37,027 bases of DNA from Euryarchaeota archaeon UBA439 (GCA_002497245.1 DANB01000027.1:39899-76925), one strand, 5' to 3'. Counted from the stretch's first letter, positions 16,999 to 25,300 are shown. The notes: generated from the sequence alone by a model not told the origin. Translations and numbers: made by a program.

Positions 16999-18606
16999 AT
17001 GGCAAAACACCGAGCAGGAGATAGGAGGATACTAAGCATCAGTATTCCCGAAGATTTAGCTAAGAAATTAGATAAGAAAGTAGGCAAAGGACAGAACGAT
17101 GGGCGTTCTGCTACAATCTCAAAGATGATAGAGGAATCTTTGTATTTGGAACGCAGATCTCAACCATATTCCCCTCAAGTTGAAAGTAGAATTCCTCAAA
17201 CAGATCAAGAAGTTAGAATCGAGAAAGATACTATGGGGAATGTGGAAGTACCTTCAGATAGATATTATGGTGCTCAAACCGCTAGATCTCTAATCAATTT
17301 CAATATCGGAGAGGACACCATGCCTCATGCAATGATTCGTGCTTTTGGTATACTGAAGAAGGCTGCAGCCGAAACAAATGTAGAGCTAGGAGAGCTAGAC
17401 CCAAAGATTGGTGCCTTAATCTCCTCAGCGTGTGATGAAGTTATTTCCGGCTCACTAAATGAACACTTCCCGTTAAGAGTATGGCAAACTGGTTCAGGGA
17501 CTCAGACAAATATGAATGCCAATGAGGTTATTGCAAATCGTGCAATAGAACTAACAAATGGCCGTTTGGGCAGTAAATCTCCAGTACATCCAAATGATCA
17601 TGTAAATAGAGCACAATCAAGTAACGATACATTTCCAACCGCTATGCATATTGCCGCGGCAGAAGAAATACAACACAGATTATTGCCTTCTATAATGACT
17701 CTAAGAAAATCTCTTGATAACAAATCAAAGGATTTTTCACAAATTGTTAAAATTGGTAGAACTCATTTAATGGATGCTGTCCCTCTGACTTTGGGACAAG
17801 AATTTAGTGCATATGTCTCAATGTTAGATTATGACATATCTCGAATTGAAAACGCTCAAAATGATTTATTCGAACTAGCATTAGGAGGTACCGCTGTAGG
17901 TACGGGATTAAACACGCACCCAGATTTTGCTGAGATAGTAGCTAAAAAAATAGCTGAATCCACTTCTTTAGAGTTCATTAGTGCAGAGAATAAATTTTCT
18001 CAACTCGCATCTCATGATGCCATTGTAGCAGCATCAGGGGCGTTGAATACATTATCAGCATCTTTAATGAAAATAGCGAATGATATCAGATGGTTAGGTT
18101 CTGGGCCTAGGTGTGGTTTCGGCGAACTATCTCTTCCAGCAAATGAACCAGGCTCCAGTATTATGCCTGGGAAAGTTAATCCAACTCAAGCTGAAGCAAT
18201 GACCATGGTTTGTTGCCAAGTAATGGGCAATAATACTGCAATTTCCATTGGAGGCAGTCAAGGAAATTTTGAGTTGAATGTGTACAAACCGATGATGATT
18301 CATAATTTATTACACAGTATTAGAATTCTTTCAGATACTTGTATTTCATTTTCTGAAAGATGTGTATCGGGGTTAGAGGCTAATCATGATAAAATTACTC
18401 AACACTTAGAAAATTCATTAATGTTAGTCACCGCACTAAACCCTCATATCGGGTATGATAACGCTGCAAAAATTGCTAAGCACGCCCATAAAAATAATCT
18501 AACTCTTAGAGAAAGCGCATTAGATTTAGAATTACTAAACAATACTCAATTTAATGAATGGGTAAAACCCGAAGAAATGACAGGTCCAAAGAAGTTAGAA
18601 AAATGA
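16999..18606 (+). CDS. fumC: class II fumarate hydratase with N-terminal ribbon-helix-helix domain
   Basis: A 535-residue protein. Residues about 72-535 are a full class II fumarase, which hydrates fumarate to malate in the TCA cycle: RIEKDTMGNVEVPSDRYYGAQT opens it, GSGTQTNMNANEV and HPNDHVN-x-(A/S)QSSND are the active-site segments, and GSSIMPGKVNP (about 388-398) is the catalytic loop. Residues about 9-48 match a ribbon-helix-helix DNA-binding domain of the CopG/MetJ type: a short strand RRILSISIPEDLAKKLDKKV, then GRSATISKMIEESL. Ordinary FumC is about 460 residues, so the extra ~70 residues are a true addition in one uninterrupted frame. I see no frameshift or internal start that would separate them. 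DNA binding by the fusion is inferred, not shown. Confidence 0.9.
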   Translation: MAKHRAGDRRILSISIPEDLAKKLDKKVGKGQNDGRSATISKMIEESLYLERRSQPYSPQVESRIPQTDQEVRIEKDTMGNVEVPSDRYYGAQTARSLINFNIGEDTMPHAMIRAFGILKKAAAETNVELGELDPKIGALISSACDEVISGSLNEHFPLRVWQTGSGTQTNMNANEVIANRAIELTNGRLGSKSPVHPNDHVNRAQSSNDTFPTAMHIAAAEEIQHRLLPSIMTLRKSLDNKSKDFSQIVKIGRTHLMDAVPLTLGQEFSAYVSMLDYDISRIENAQNDLFELALGGTAVGTGLNTHPDFAEIVAKKIAESTSLEFISAENKFSQLASHDAIVAASGALNTLSASLMKIANDIRWLGSGPRCGFGELSLPANEPGSSIMPGKVNPTQAEAMTMVCCQVMGNNTAISIGGSQGNFELNVYKPMMIHNLLHSIRILSDTCISFSERCVSGLEANHDKITQHLENSLMLVTALNPHIGYDNAAKIAKHAHKNNLTLRESALDLELLNNTQFNEWVKPEEMTGPKKLEK

Positions 18607-19263
18607 GCCGAATTAACCGATAGGTGGGAGCTAGCAGTGGGTTCTGAACATTGGGGGATCATTACCCTCTGCTAACTCCGCAGGGTCCCAGGTTTGTAGG
18701 TTCCCTAAGGTTCCTACTCTCCTGGGGTAGATGACTCTGAGACTTCTAGCTCTCTCTTCGTCCTTTTCCGAATCTTGGGAATCTCTTCTTTCAATCCGTA
18801 TTCGCTTCTTTCCCTAGCTCTCACTAGTTTTTTCCACGTCTCAGTACTGATCCTCCACGGTTTCCCGCTCTTGTTCTCAATGTGTTTCCATTCAGTTTAT
18901 TTTCCCTTTCCTTGCGTCCAGTTCTTTTCTTCTTCATTTTCCCACATACTAGCCTCAATTTGATCCCATCTCTGTTCTCTCTTCTTCGCTAGTGTACCTC
19001 TTCGGGATAGTATTGTACTTCGGTTTATGTTTTCCCCGTTACCGGTTCGGTTGTGTTTTCCGTACACCTCTGTGATTTCTTTCCCCTTCCTTGCGTCTGG
19101 TTTTTCCCATCTCAGTTCTCCCGTCGTCTCTTCATCCACAGATGATTTGACTTTTCCCCGAAGCTCTTTCGATCTTCGGTTTTACTGCCTCTTTTTCGAG
19201 GCTCGGTTTTTGTGGCCCGCGGGTCGTAACAAGTACGCCCACACCCCTCCATCGGAGCAGCAA
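18598..19263 (-). ncRNA. candidate large structured purine-rich RNA (~665 nt)
   Basis: No plausible gene lies between the fumarase stop (18606) and the next stop (19363), an exception in this compact genome. G+C rises to 52% (18661-18720) and 63% (19201-19260) by hand count, against 20-33% in adjacent gene rows. Across 18781-19140 the minus strand is 70-80% purine. Minus-strand hairpins: 19187-19202 (5 bp), 19158-19179 (6 bp, mismatch, 2 bp, GAAA loop), 18687-18726 (6 bp, then 5 bp with a UUAG loop) and 18627-18679 (4 bp, C.A mismatch, 6 bp, then 4 bp). Bases 19249-19255 can pair with 18617-18624 (7 bp with one G-U), closing the whole element. A TATA-like box at 19286-19292 predicts a start near 19263, and a T5 run at 18598-18602 could end it. 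I could not match RNase P or SRP RNA cores. Confidence 0.5.
18902..19120 (-). repeat. diverged internal duplication within the RNA candidate
   Basis: Read on the minus strand, GAGAACTGAGATGGGA (19120-19105) recurs as GAGAACAGAGATGGGA (18979-18964), and GACGCAAGGAAGGGGAAA (19097-19080) recurs as GACGCAAGGAAAGGGAAA (18919-18902), in the same order with one mismatch in each. Spacing between the two motifs differs (7 versus 44 bases). The element therefore contains two copies of a module, with GGAAA-type purine motifs repeated several more times around them. Confidence 0.6.
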
Positions 19264-19285
19264 AGTTCTCAGGGACGGGCGCGGC

Positions 19286-19292
19286 TCTTAAA
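19286..19292 (-). promoter_or_regulatory. TATA-like box for the RNA candidate
   Basis: On the minus strand the sequence gagaaaggtttaagag holds TTTAAGA preceded by a purine-rich BRE-like gagaaagg. Archaeal spacing puts transcription start near 19263, just before the predicted closing helix. A second candidate, aaatata (minus strand) near 19343, would start the RNA near 19318 instead, so the 5' end is uncertain by about 55 bases. Confidence 0.35.
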
Positions 19293-19362
19293 CCTTTCTC
19301 TCCTAGCCTTGCAGTACACTGGAAATAAGGGTTATTAGAGGTATATTTCCGATGTAATTTTT

Positions 19363-20427
19363 TTACTCTCTCAAGGCCCTTAATCGTTTTTTTAACAAAT
19401 TTCTTCTATCTATATTTTGATCAGAATCACTTTTTGATTTAATTCTTTTATTCAAAGTTCTGGTATCAAAAAACATTATTTTTCCTTCTTCATCGGATAT
19501 GGCTAGATTGTAATGTAATAGCTTCATTATTTGAATTTCATTATTATGTGAAAATTTATATTTGACAGAACCATTTTCTTTATCGAGTAGATGTATGGTA
19601 GTATTTTCTGAGATTGTCGATACCCAGATATAATCTTCAGTTTCAACTATGCTACTAACTTTCCCATCTAACTCTACTTTCCAACCATAGGAAGAAAAAA
19701 TCCATCCATTTGAATCTCCCACTTGCCATGAAATATTAGTCGAGAACATGGCAGTAATAGAATCATTTCCACATTGAATATATTCGTATTCTCCGCTATT
19801 CATTTTAGTGATTGTTCCATCACTATGGCCTAATATGAATCCGTTACTAGTTTTAATTCCCATATTTACAGGACTATTTCCTTTAGTTTGAGTATGTAAG
19901 ATTTTATTTTCATTATCTATAGTTAAGAATCCACATCTGGGCCTTCCAATGCCTAAGACTATCTTTTCATTATGCTTTTTCATAAACCAAGGCTTCTCTT
20001 CAAAATTAATACTCTCGATCAATTCGCCCTTTTTATTAAATTTGAATAATGTACTTTCTGTATAATCTTGAATCTCAATTTCATATAGTGAAGAAGTTAC
20101 GAAGATTATATCTTCATCAATTTCAATAAGATCACTAGATCCTTCTATATTTCTAGACCATTCTAAAGATCCACTTTCAATATCTATCGCATGTAAGTCT
20201 GCAGAGGCAGTGAGGTAAATTCTCTCAGCAATTTCCAAATCAGAAATAGGCCCATCAACATCCAACGACCATTTTACTTGTCCCGTATTTATCTCCCAAA
20301 GTTTTATTCTACCTAATTTTGAGCCTGCTACTAAATAATTTTGATTAATATTCAGAGTAGTACATTCACTATCCAAGTCTCTCACAAATGAAGCTAAATC
20401 TTCTATGGGCCTCATTTGCATATTCAC
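19363..20427 (-). CDS. cytosolic PQQ/WD-like beta-propeller protein
   Basis: A 354-residue protein without signal peptide or membrane helix. Repeated blade-like elements are visible: LVAGSKLGRIKLWEINTGQVKWSL, YLTASADLHAIDIESGSLEWS, FILGHSDGTITKM and LAISDEEGKIMFFDTRT, each a D-x-x-(S/T)G-x-x-x-W or G-x-(I/L) pattern typical of PQQ-like or WD40 propellers. The C-terminal ~25 residues (RRNLLKKRLRALRE) form a basic helix. It is probably a protein-interaction scaffold; the substrate or partner is unknown. It lies 25 bp downstream of the M32 carboxypeptidase on the same strand, so the two are probably co-transcribed. Confidence 0.7.
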   Translation of the reverse strand: MNMQMRPIEDLASFVRDLDSECTTLNINQNYLVAGSKLGRIKLWEINTGQVKWSLDVDGPISDLEIAERIYLTASADLHAIDIESGSLEWSRNIEGSSDLIEIDEDIIFVTSSLYEIEIQDYTESTLFKFNKKGELIESINFEEKPWFMKKHNEKIVLGIGRPRCGFLTIDNENKILHTQTKGNSPVNMGIKTSNGFILGHSDGTITKMNSGEYEYIQCGNDSITAMFSTNISWQVGDSNGWIFSSYGWKVELDGKVSSIVETEDYIWVSTISENTTIHLLDKENGSVKYKFSHNNEIQIMKLLHYNLAISDEEGKIMFFDTRTLNKRIKSKSDSDQNIDRRNLLKKRLRALRE

Positions 20428-20452
20428 TCTAACTCCATTTTTATTTCCTTGT

Positions 20453-21955
20453 CTAAGAACTTAAATTGTATAATTTTTCAACCTTCTGCTGTAGATATTC
20501 TACAAAGTCATCAGGAGATGGGGGATAGCCAGTTGCTTCTTCAATTAATTCTGATGGAGTGATTATACTCCCTCGTGAATGTACGTTTTCTCTCATCCAT
20601 TCAAGTAACGGAGCAAAATTTCCATTTCTCATATCCTCGTCATGTTCCGGCAAATCTTTTCTAGCAGCAGTTAGTAATTGAGCAGAGTACAGATTCCCTA
20701 ATGTATAAGTTGGGAAATATCCGAATGCTCCAAATGACCAATGAATATCTTGTAGAACTCCTAGTGTTCTATTAGGTGCTCTAATGCCCAGATATTCTTC
20801 ATACATATCATCCCATACATCTGGAAGATCATCAACCTCTATTTCTCCAGCAATTAGCTTCTTCTCAATTTCATATCTAATCATTATATGTAGATTATAC
20901 GTTGCTTCATCTGCCTCTACTCTGATTAAACTAGGCTCCACAAAATTTACTGAACGCCACAAATCTTCCGCTGAAACATTTTTCATTTGTTCCGGGAAAT
21001 ATTTTTTCCAAATAGGCAATGCCCATTCACAGAATTCTTTCGATCTTCCTACTTGATTTTCCCATAAGCGACTTTGACTTTCATGTACCCCTAATCCATT
21101 TGCCGAACCTGCAGGTTGAAAATCTAGATTTCTTGGTCTTCCCTGCTCGTATAAACCATGTCCAGTTTCATGCATTGACCCATATAACGAACCAAACGGA
21201 TCAGACTCATCATACCTAGTAGTCCATCTTACATCATCAGGATTCGGCCCTCCACAAAATGGATGCGTGGATGCATCTCTTCTACCTGCTGTAAAATCAA
21301 AACCTATTGACTCTGAGATAGATTGTGAAAGTTTTTCTTGACCTTCCTGACTCCACTTATTTTCATGAACCCAAGACATTTTTGGTTTCTTCCCATTTTC
21401 AATTACTTGCTTTACCAATGGTGCTACATTCTCTCTTAATCCAGCAAATAAAGGGTCAACTTTTGATACTGTTAATCCCGACTCATATAAATCAAGTAGT
21501 GCATCATATCGAACTTCTTGATATCCTAAATAATCTGCCTTCTTTCTTGACATTTCAACCATTTTTGCTAAATCATCTCTGAATATAGAAAAATCATTTT
21601 TTGCTCTTGCTTCGGTCCAGGAAATTTGAGATTTTGATTTATGCATAGCCATCTCAGCTACAAAATCGGTAGGCAACTTCGTTGCTTTATTGTAAGAATC
21701 TCTTGCTAATCTAACATTCCCTCTCTGAACTTCATTCAAATTATTTTCTTGCTCCAATATTTCAAGTAGTTCTCCTATCCTTGCATCAGTCAACTTTTCA
21801 TGACCAGTTCTTGAAATCCAAGATAATTGCTCAGCCCTTAATTTAGCTGCTTTAGGAGGCATTAGAACTTCTTGATCCCATCCTAATAAGCCTCCAATTT
21901 GATTTACTAAGTCTATATCTTTCAATCTCTCTAATAGTTCATCATAAGGATTCAT
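20453..21955 (-). CDS. M32 (Taq-type) metallocarboxypeptidase
   Basis: A 500-residue cytosolic zinc carboxypeptidase that removes C-terminal residues from peptides. The active site HETGHGLYEQGRP (about residue 263) is the HExxH metal motif in its M32 form. Other conserved pieces are IGGLLGWDQEVLMPPKA at the N-terminus, DVRWTTRYDESDPFGSLYGSMHE before the active site, GVHESQSRLWENQVGRS after it, and SFGAFGYFPTYTLGNLYSAQL toward the end. Length and motif order are normal for the family. An ATG at 21955 starts it, preceded at 72 bp by a small membrane-peptide gene on the same strand. Confidence 0.93.
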   Translation of the reverse strand: MNPYDELLERLKDIDLVNQIGGLLGWDQEVLMPPKAAKLRAEQLSWISRTGHEKLTDARIGELLEILEQENNLNEVQRGNVRLARDSYNKATKLPTDFVAEMAMHKSKSQISWTEARAKNDFSIFRDDLAKMVEMSRKKADYLGYQEVRYDALLDLYESGLTVSKVDPLFAGLRENVAPLVKQVIENGKKPKMSWVHENKWSQEGQEKLSQSISESIGFDFTAGRRDASTHPFCGGPNPDDVRWTTRYDESDPFGSLYGSMHETGHGLYEQGRPRNLDFQPAGSANGLGVHESQSRLWENQVGRSKEFCEWALPIWKKYFPEQMKNVSAEDLWRSVNFVEPSLIRVEADEATYNLHIMIRYEIEKKLIAGEIEVDDLPDVWDDMYEEYLGIRAPNRTLGVLQDIHWSFGAFGYFPTYTLGNLYSAQLLTAARKDLPEHDEDMRNGNFAPLLEWMRENVHSRGSIITPSELIEEATGYPPSPDDFVEYLQQKVEKLYNLSS

Positions 21956-22027
21956 ATTTCTCCGGAATAACTATCTTAAATCAAACCCTTTGATTGGTAT
22001 TCTCTGAAATTATATAGTAATTATATC

Positions 22028-22177
22028 TCATAAACCAAAAGATTGTCTTAATATCCAGCCAATTAAGAAAGAAATTATTGTTACTATTAATAGAATAAAA
22101 ATCATTTCAATAAATTTCCGATTGAAAGATTTTTCTTGTGCTACAGAAACATAAAAATTAAACAATGCAAGAACCAT
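22028..22177 (-). CDS. small single-pass membrane protein (49 residues)
   Basis: A short frame in the 311-bp gap between the carboxypeptidase and the STAND regulator. It encodes an N-terminal amphipathic part (MVLALFNFYVSVAQEKSFNR), then a long hydrophobic helix (about 25-43: MIFILLIVTIISFLIGWIL) followed by RQSFGL. An in-frame stop lies 18 bases before the ATG, so the start is constrained. GAGG is directly upstream (2-base spacing) and an AT-rich region lies behind it. It reads toward the carboxypeptidase gene 72 bp away. The hydrophobic helix flanked by charged residues supports a real membrane peptide. No family is recognised; SecE, Sec61-beta and SecG do not fit. The remainder of the gap (21956-22027, 22178-22266) shows only AT-rich promoter-like sequence. 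Confidence 0.5.
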   Translation of the reverse strand: MVLALFNFYVSVAQEKSFNRKFIEMIFILLIVTIISFLIGWILRQSFGL

Positions 22178-22266
22178 ATCCTCAATGTTTGGTTACTATA
22201 GAATAGTTATAGATTTATGATACTATAATCCGAACTCTTGATGCCAAATATCGTTTCCGGGATATC

Positions 22267-23805
22267 ATGGTGGCGAGTGATATGCGAGTCCATGTCTCCG
22301 TATCGGACCGTATTTTAGTTCATCTTTGGGAACAAGATCATCAAGCAGATCATTATCTTGTAACATTTGAAATGACACGACCTGGAATTGCAGAAGTATG
22401 TGCGCTTCATTTACCAAACGTATCCCGTACTATGAAAGAATTAATTTCTGAAGGTTTAGTTTCAGAACATACTAGAGCAGTTAGAGGTGAAGAACGTCGC
22501 CAGAAAACATGGCAGTTAACAGATGAGGGTCGTAAAAATGCTAGAATCCGTATCGAAAAGTTACGTTCAATGAAGGTATTGATTCGTGATAAAAAAGGCA
22601 AATTGCTTGAAATTAGAGCAGATGAAGCATCTAAGAAATTACAAACTGAGCTTACATTATTGCAAGTTTTGATGCATGCTCAACATGAAGGTGTATTGAA
22701 TTTTGGAGATATTAGATTTGGTGCAATTATACGTTCTGAGGAGACCAATTCACCTGGCTCGATTTCATTACTCTCCGGTGCTCATTCAACGTATCACAAT
22801 AGACCTCCGGAAACCAGAGAAGTTCATGGCCGTTCATCAGAGAAGGAAACAATCAACAGGTGGTATAAATCAAAAATCCCTATGTTTGTTCTTTCGGGAA
22901 TTGCTGGTTGTGGAAAAACTACACTTGTATCCTTCTGGATGAAAAATCTCTTTGCCTCAAACGAGGAAATAGAAGCGATGTATTATCCTTGCCAGCCATG
23001 GGATACTTCTCTTGGAATAGCGACCAGTCTTTTACATCGTTTGGGAGTGGGGTCTGATGATATTTCCTCAGATCCTTATGGCATTTTGGAGTCTCTTCCG
23101 CTTAAACCAGGAGCAATTTTTAATATCGATTTATTTCGAAGAAGACTAACAGCTCATTTGTTAGACGAAAAGAAATTATTGAGTAATAAATTTTCAGAGT
23201 TACTTGTTATTCTTGATGATGTTCATAATATAGGGACAGACGGTGCTAATTTCTTTGGTTCATTGTTACAAGTATCTGAATCTACACAAATGCGTTTATT
23301 ACTCATTTCACGGACTAATCTTGCTTTTTATGACCGTCGTGATGTACATACAAGAGGCAAAGTCGAAGAATTGATTTTGTCTGGTTTAAATTTAGAGGAA
23401 ATTAAAGAATGGATCGATGAGTTAGAAATATCAAATGACGCACCGATTGAAGAAATTTTTACAGTAACTGGCGGGCATCCACTTGCTCTTGAATTGCTAG
23501 AGATATATGGCAATACTTTACATCAAGATTGGCTTAGATTCCTCGATGAAGAGATTCTTGATGTTCTACCGAAAGATCATAGGGAATTATTAGCCTTCTT
23601 AGCAGTATCAGATACTCCAGTTCCTTGGGAAATTTTAGCTAAAGCCTCCAAATTCAATGGCAATCCACCTAAGGATCTAATTGAAAGAGGTTTGATGTTA
23701 GAATTAGAAGAAGGTATGTGGCTCCATGAAGCCCTTCGTTCCAGATTATTAAGAGAGGTCGGAACACCTCTTGACGAGAGAGCTAAGAAATTAGGTTTGA
23801 ATTAA
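22267..23805 (+). CDS. STAND-type ATPase with N-terminal winged helix
   Basis: A 512-residue regulator-like protein. Residues about 10-95 form a MarR-like winged helix: EVCALHLPNVSRTMKELISEGLVSEH and a wing ending RRQKTWQLTDEGR. The middle is a STAND P-loop ATPase: Walker A GIAGCGKTT (about 211-219), Walker B LLVILDDVHN (about 312-321), a sensor-like LLLISRTN, and GGHPLALELLEIYG (the conserved GxP region). The C-terminus (LLAFLAVSDTPVPW...LIERGLML) looks like a second winged helix. Unlike MalT-type STAND proteins it lacks a long repeat sensor domain. Such proteins switch between ADP- and ATP-bound states to control transcription or signalling; the signal here is unknown. Its stop overlaps the convergent thioredoxin stop by 4 bp. 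Confidence 0.82.
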   Translation: MVASDMRVHVSVSDRILVHLWEQDHQADHYLVTFEMTRPGIAEVCALHLPNVSRTMKELISEGLVSEHTRAVRGEERRQKTWQLTDEGRKNARIRIEKLRSMKVLIRDKKGKLLEIRADEASKKLQTELTLLQVLMHAQHEGVLNFGDIRFGAIIRSEETNSPGSISLLSGAHSTYHNRPPETREVHGRSSEKETINRWYKSKIPMFVLSGIAGCGKTTLVSFWMKNLFASNEEIEAMYYPCQPWDTSLGIATSLLHRLGVGSDDISSDPYGILESLPLKPGAIFNIDLFRRRLTAHLLDEKKLLSNKFSELLVILDDVHNIGTDGANFFGSLLQVSESTQMRLLLISRTNLAFYDRRDVHTRGKVEELILSGLNLEEIKEWIDELEISNDAPIEEIFTVTGGHPLALELLEIYGNTLHQDWLRFLDEEILDVLPKDHRELLAFLAVSDTPVPWEILAKASKFNGNPPKDLIERGLMLELEEGMWLHEALRSRLLREVGTPLDERAKKLGLN

Positions 23806-24119
23806 TTCATATATTTTCCAAGCCATTGGTCAAACATTGGTTTCGGCCTTGCTCCAGTCATTTGATCAACTGCCTGACCATTATGAAATAGAACCAAGGC
23901 AGGTATGCCTCTGAAACCAAATTTCCCCATCGAAAGAGGATTCATATCTGTGTTTACTTTAGCGATTGTAATATCTCTTTCTTCTGCAATTTGATTTAGT
24001 ATAGGGGCAATCATCTTACATGGGCCACACCAAGGTGCCCAAAAGTCCACTAGAACCCATTCACTACTTTTCGTTACCATATCAAACTCAGCATCACTCG
24101 CATCTATTACCCGGCCCAT
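23802..24119 (-). CDS. trxA: thioredoxin
   Basis: A 105-residue cytosolic disulfide reductase. The redox centre WCGPC sits in VDFWAPWCGPCKMIAPIL, and the cis-Pro segment GIPALVLFHNG and KVNTDMNPLSMGKFGFRG are typical of thioredoxin. The frame extends five codons further, but the ATG at 24119 gives the usual thioredoxin N-terminus. It is divergent from rpe across about 120 bp and tail-to-tail with the STAND gene. Its reductase is not in the window. Confidence 0.95.
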   Translation of the reverse strand: MGRVIDASDAEFDMVTKSSEWVLVDFWAPWCGPCKMIAPILNQIAEERDITIAKVNTDMNPLSMGKFGFRGIPALVLFHNGQAVDQMTGARPKPMFDQWLGKYMN

Positions 24120-24240
24120 ACTCACAACCAACAAACTTCGAGTTCGAATTGCCCCTAATAATAATTTGTTATTTTAAATCATAACTTTAGTAGTAACTAT
24201 TGAGTACCTTGGGCTTATCGTATTGACCAGAGGATAGATT

Positions 24241-24921
24241 ATGCAGATAGCCCCTAGCATACTTACAGCCGACTTTTGTGAGTTGGGTAAGTTGATGGAT
24301 GAATTGGTATCAGAAGGTATTGACTGGATACATCTTGATGTTATGGATGGCAATTGGGTAGTCAATAAGACAATTACTTTTGGCCCTTCTTTAGTCCGTA
24401 GCGTCCGTCAAAAGTTGGGTCCGGAAATTTTTGTTGATTGTCATTTAATGATTAATAACGCTGAAGAAACATGGGAACAATATGTCGATGCAGGCGTCAA
24501 TCTCGTAATATTTCATATTGAAGCGGTAAGTGATGCTGGAAATCTTATCGATAGTCTTCATTCAAGGGGATGTCAAGCAGGTATTGTGCTTAATCCTGAT
24601 ACGCCAGCATCTAAAGTTCTACCATTTTTACCAAAACTTGATGTTATACTTGTAATGAGTGTAGTACCAGGAAAAGGCGGACAATCTTTCATGCCAGAGA
24701 TGGAATCAAAAATCCGTGAATTTCGTTCAGCAATCGATAACCAAATTAATTCTGGAGGGAAATCAACAAAATTAATGATTGATGGAGGTATAAAGCATCA
24801 CAATGTTGCTTTAGTAAAGAGCTGGGGTATTGATGTAGCTGTTATTGGTAGTGGAATCATAAATGAAAATGCAACAGTTGAAGAAAACCTAAAAGAAATC
24901 ACTTCAGCAATGAAAAATTGA
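24241..24921 (+). CDS. rpe: ribulose-phosphate 3-epimerase
   Basis: A 226-residue TIM-barrel enzyme interconverting ribulose-5-phosphate and xylulose-5-phosphate in the pentose phosphate pathway. Diagnostic segments are IAPSILTADFCELG, IHLDVMDGNWV, FVDCHLMI, VMSVVPGKGGQSF and LMIDGGIKHHN, which contain the metal-binding His/Asp residues. Length is normal. A GAGG sequence lies about 9 bases before the ATG. It heads a run of closely spaced genes (bolA, grx, EamA). The enzyme is much commoner in bacteria than in archaea. Confidence 0.93.
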   Translation: MQIAPSILTADFCELGKLMDELVSEGIDWIHLDVMDGNWVVNKTITFGPSLVRSVRQKLGPEIFVDCHLMINNAEETWEQYVDAGVNLVIFHIEAVSDAGNLIDSLHSRGCQAGIVLNPDTPASKVLPFLPKLDVILVMSVVPGKGGQSFMPEMESKIREFRSAIDNQINSGGKSTKLMIDGGIKHHNVALVKSWGIDVAVIGSGIINENATVEENLKEITSAMKN

Positions 24922-24950
24922 AGTATTTCATCAGCGAGGTTCAAAGAGGA

Positions 24951-25295
24951 ATGACGTTAGAGAGAAGCATGGTCACCGAAGCGTGGATGGTCTCAGAGAT
25001 CCAAAAAATAGTCCCAGACGCAAAAATTGAAGTTACTGATTTACATGGTAGCGGGGATCATTTCCATGTTCGTGTAATATCTGATTCTTACCAAGGAGTT
25101 AGGCCACTACAAAGACAGAAACCTATCTTAAATCATTTCAAACCATACATTTCTCAAAATATTGTTCACGCACTAGATTTGAAATGCATGACAACTGAAC
25201 AAGCAGAGTCAATAATTGACACTGCCTTTGACCCTCACTCTGAGAAAAAAACAGAATTTTTTGGAGTACATATTCGTAGAGAAAATAAGGAGTAG
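24951..25295 (+). CDS. bolA: BolA-family protein
   Basis: A 114-residue protein when started at the ATG at 24951 (GAGGT lies 10 bases upstream); the frame is open from a TTG at 24918 that overlaps the rpe stop, and ATGs at 24969 and 24987 are also possible. The BolA fold is recognisable: IEVTDLHGSGDHFHVRVISDSYQGVRPLQRQKPI, then NIVHALDLKCMTTEQA. The loop His in DLHGSGDHF and the invariant His of VHAL are the ligands BolA uses to share a 2Fe-2S cluster with a CGFS glutaredoxin. The next gene, 5 bp away, encodes exactly such a glutaredoxin, which strongly supports the assignment. Confidence 0.85.
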   Translation: MTLERSMVTEAWMVSEIQKIVPDAKIEVTDLHGSGDHFHVRVISDSYQGVRPLQRQKPILNHFKPYISQNIVHALDLKCMTTEQAESIIDTAFDPHSEKKTEFFGVHIRRENKE

Positions 25296-25300
25296 ATAAA

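Noticed and set aside
18598..19263. Identification of the RNA candidate as RNase P RNA or SRP RNA
   Set aside because: Fragments such as GGGGAAAAGTC and CGGAGCAGC recall conserved cores of these RNAs, but the full consensus blocks and expected pairings are absent and the length is about twice the usual; left open rather than called.
18775..19338. Short frames on both strands within the fumarase downstream interval (60-103 residues)
   Set aside because: They are low-complexity (Ser/Phe-rich on plus, Lys/Glu-rich on minus), have no family features, and are explained by the strong purine skew; the segment is better read as noncoding.
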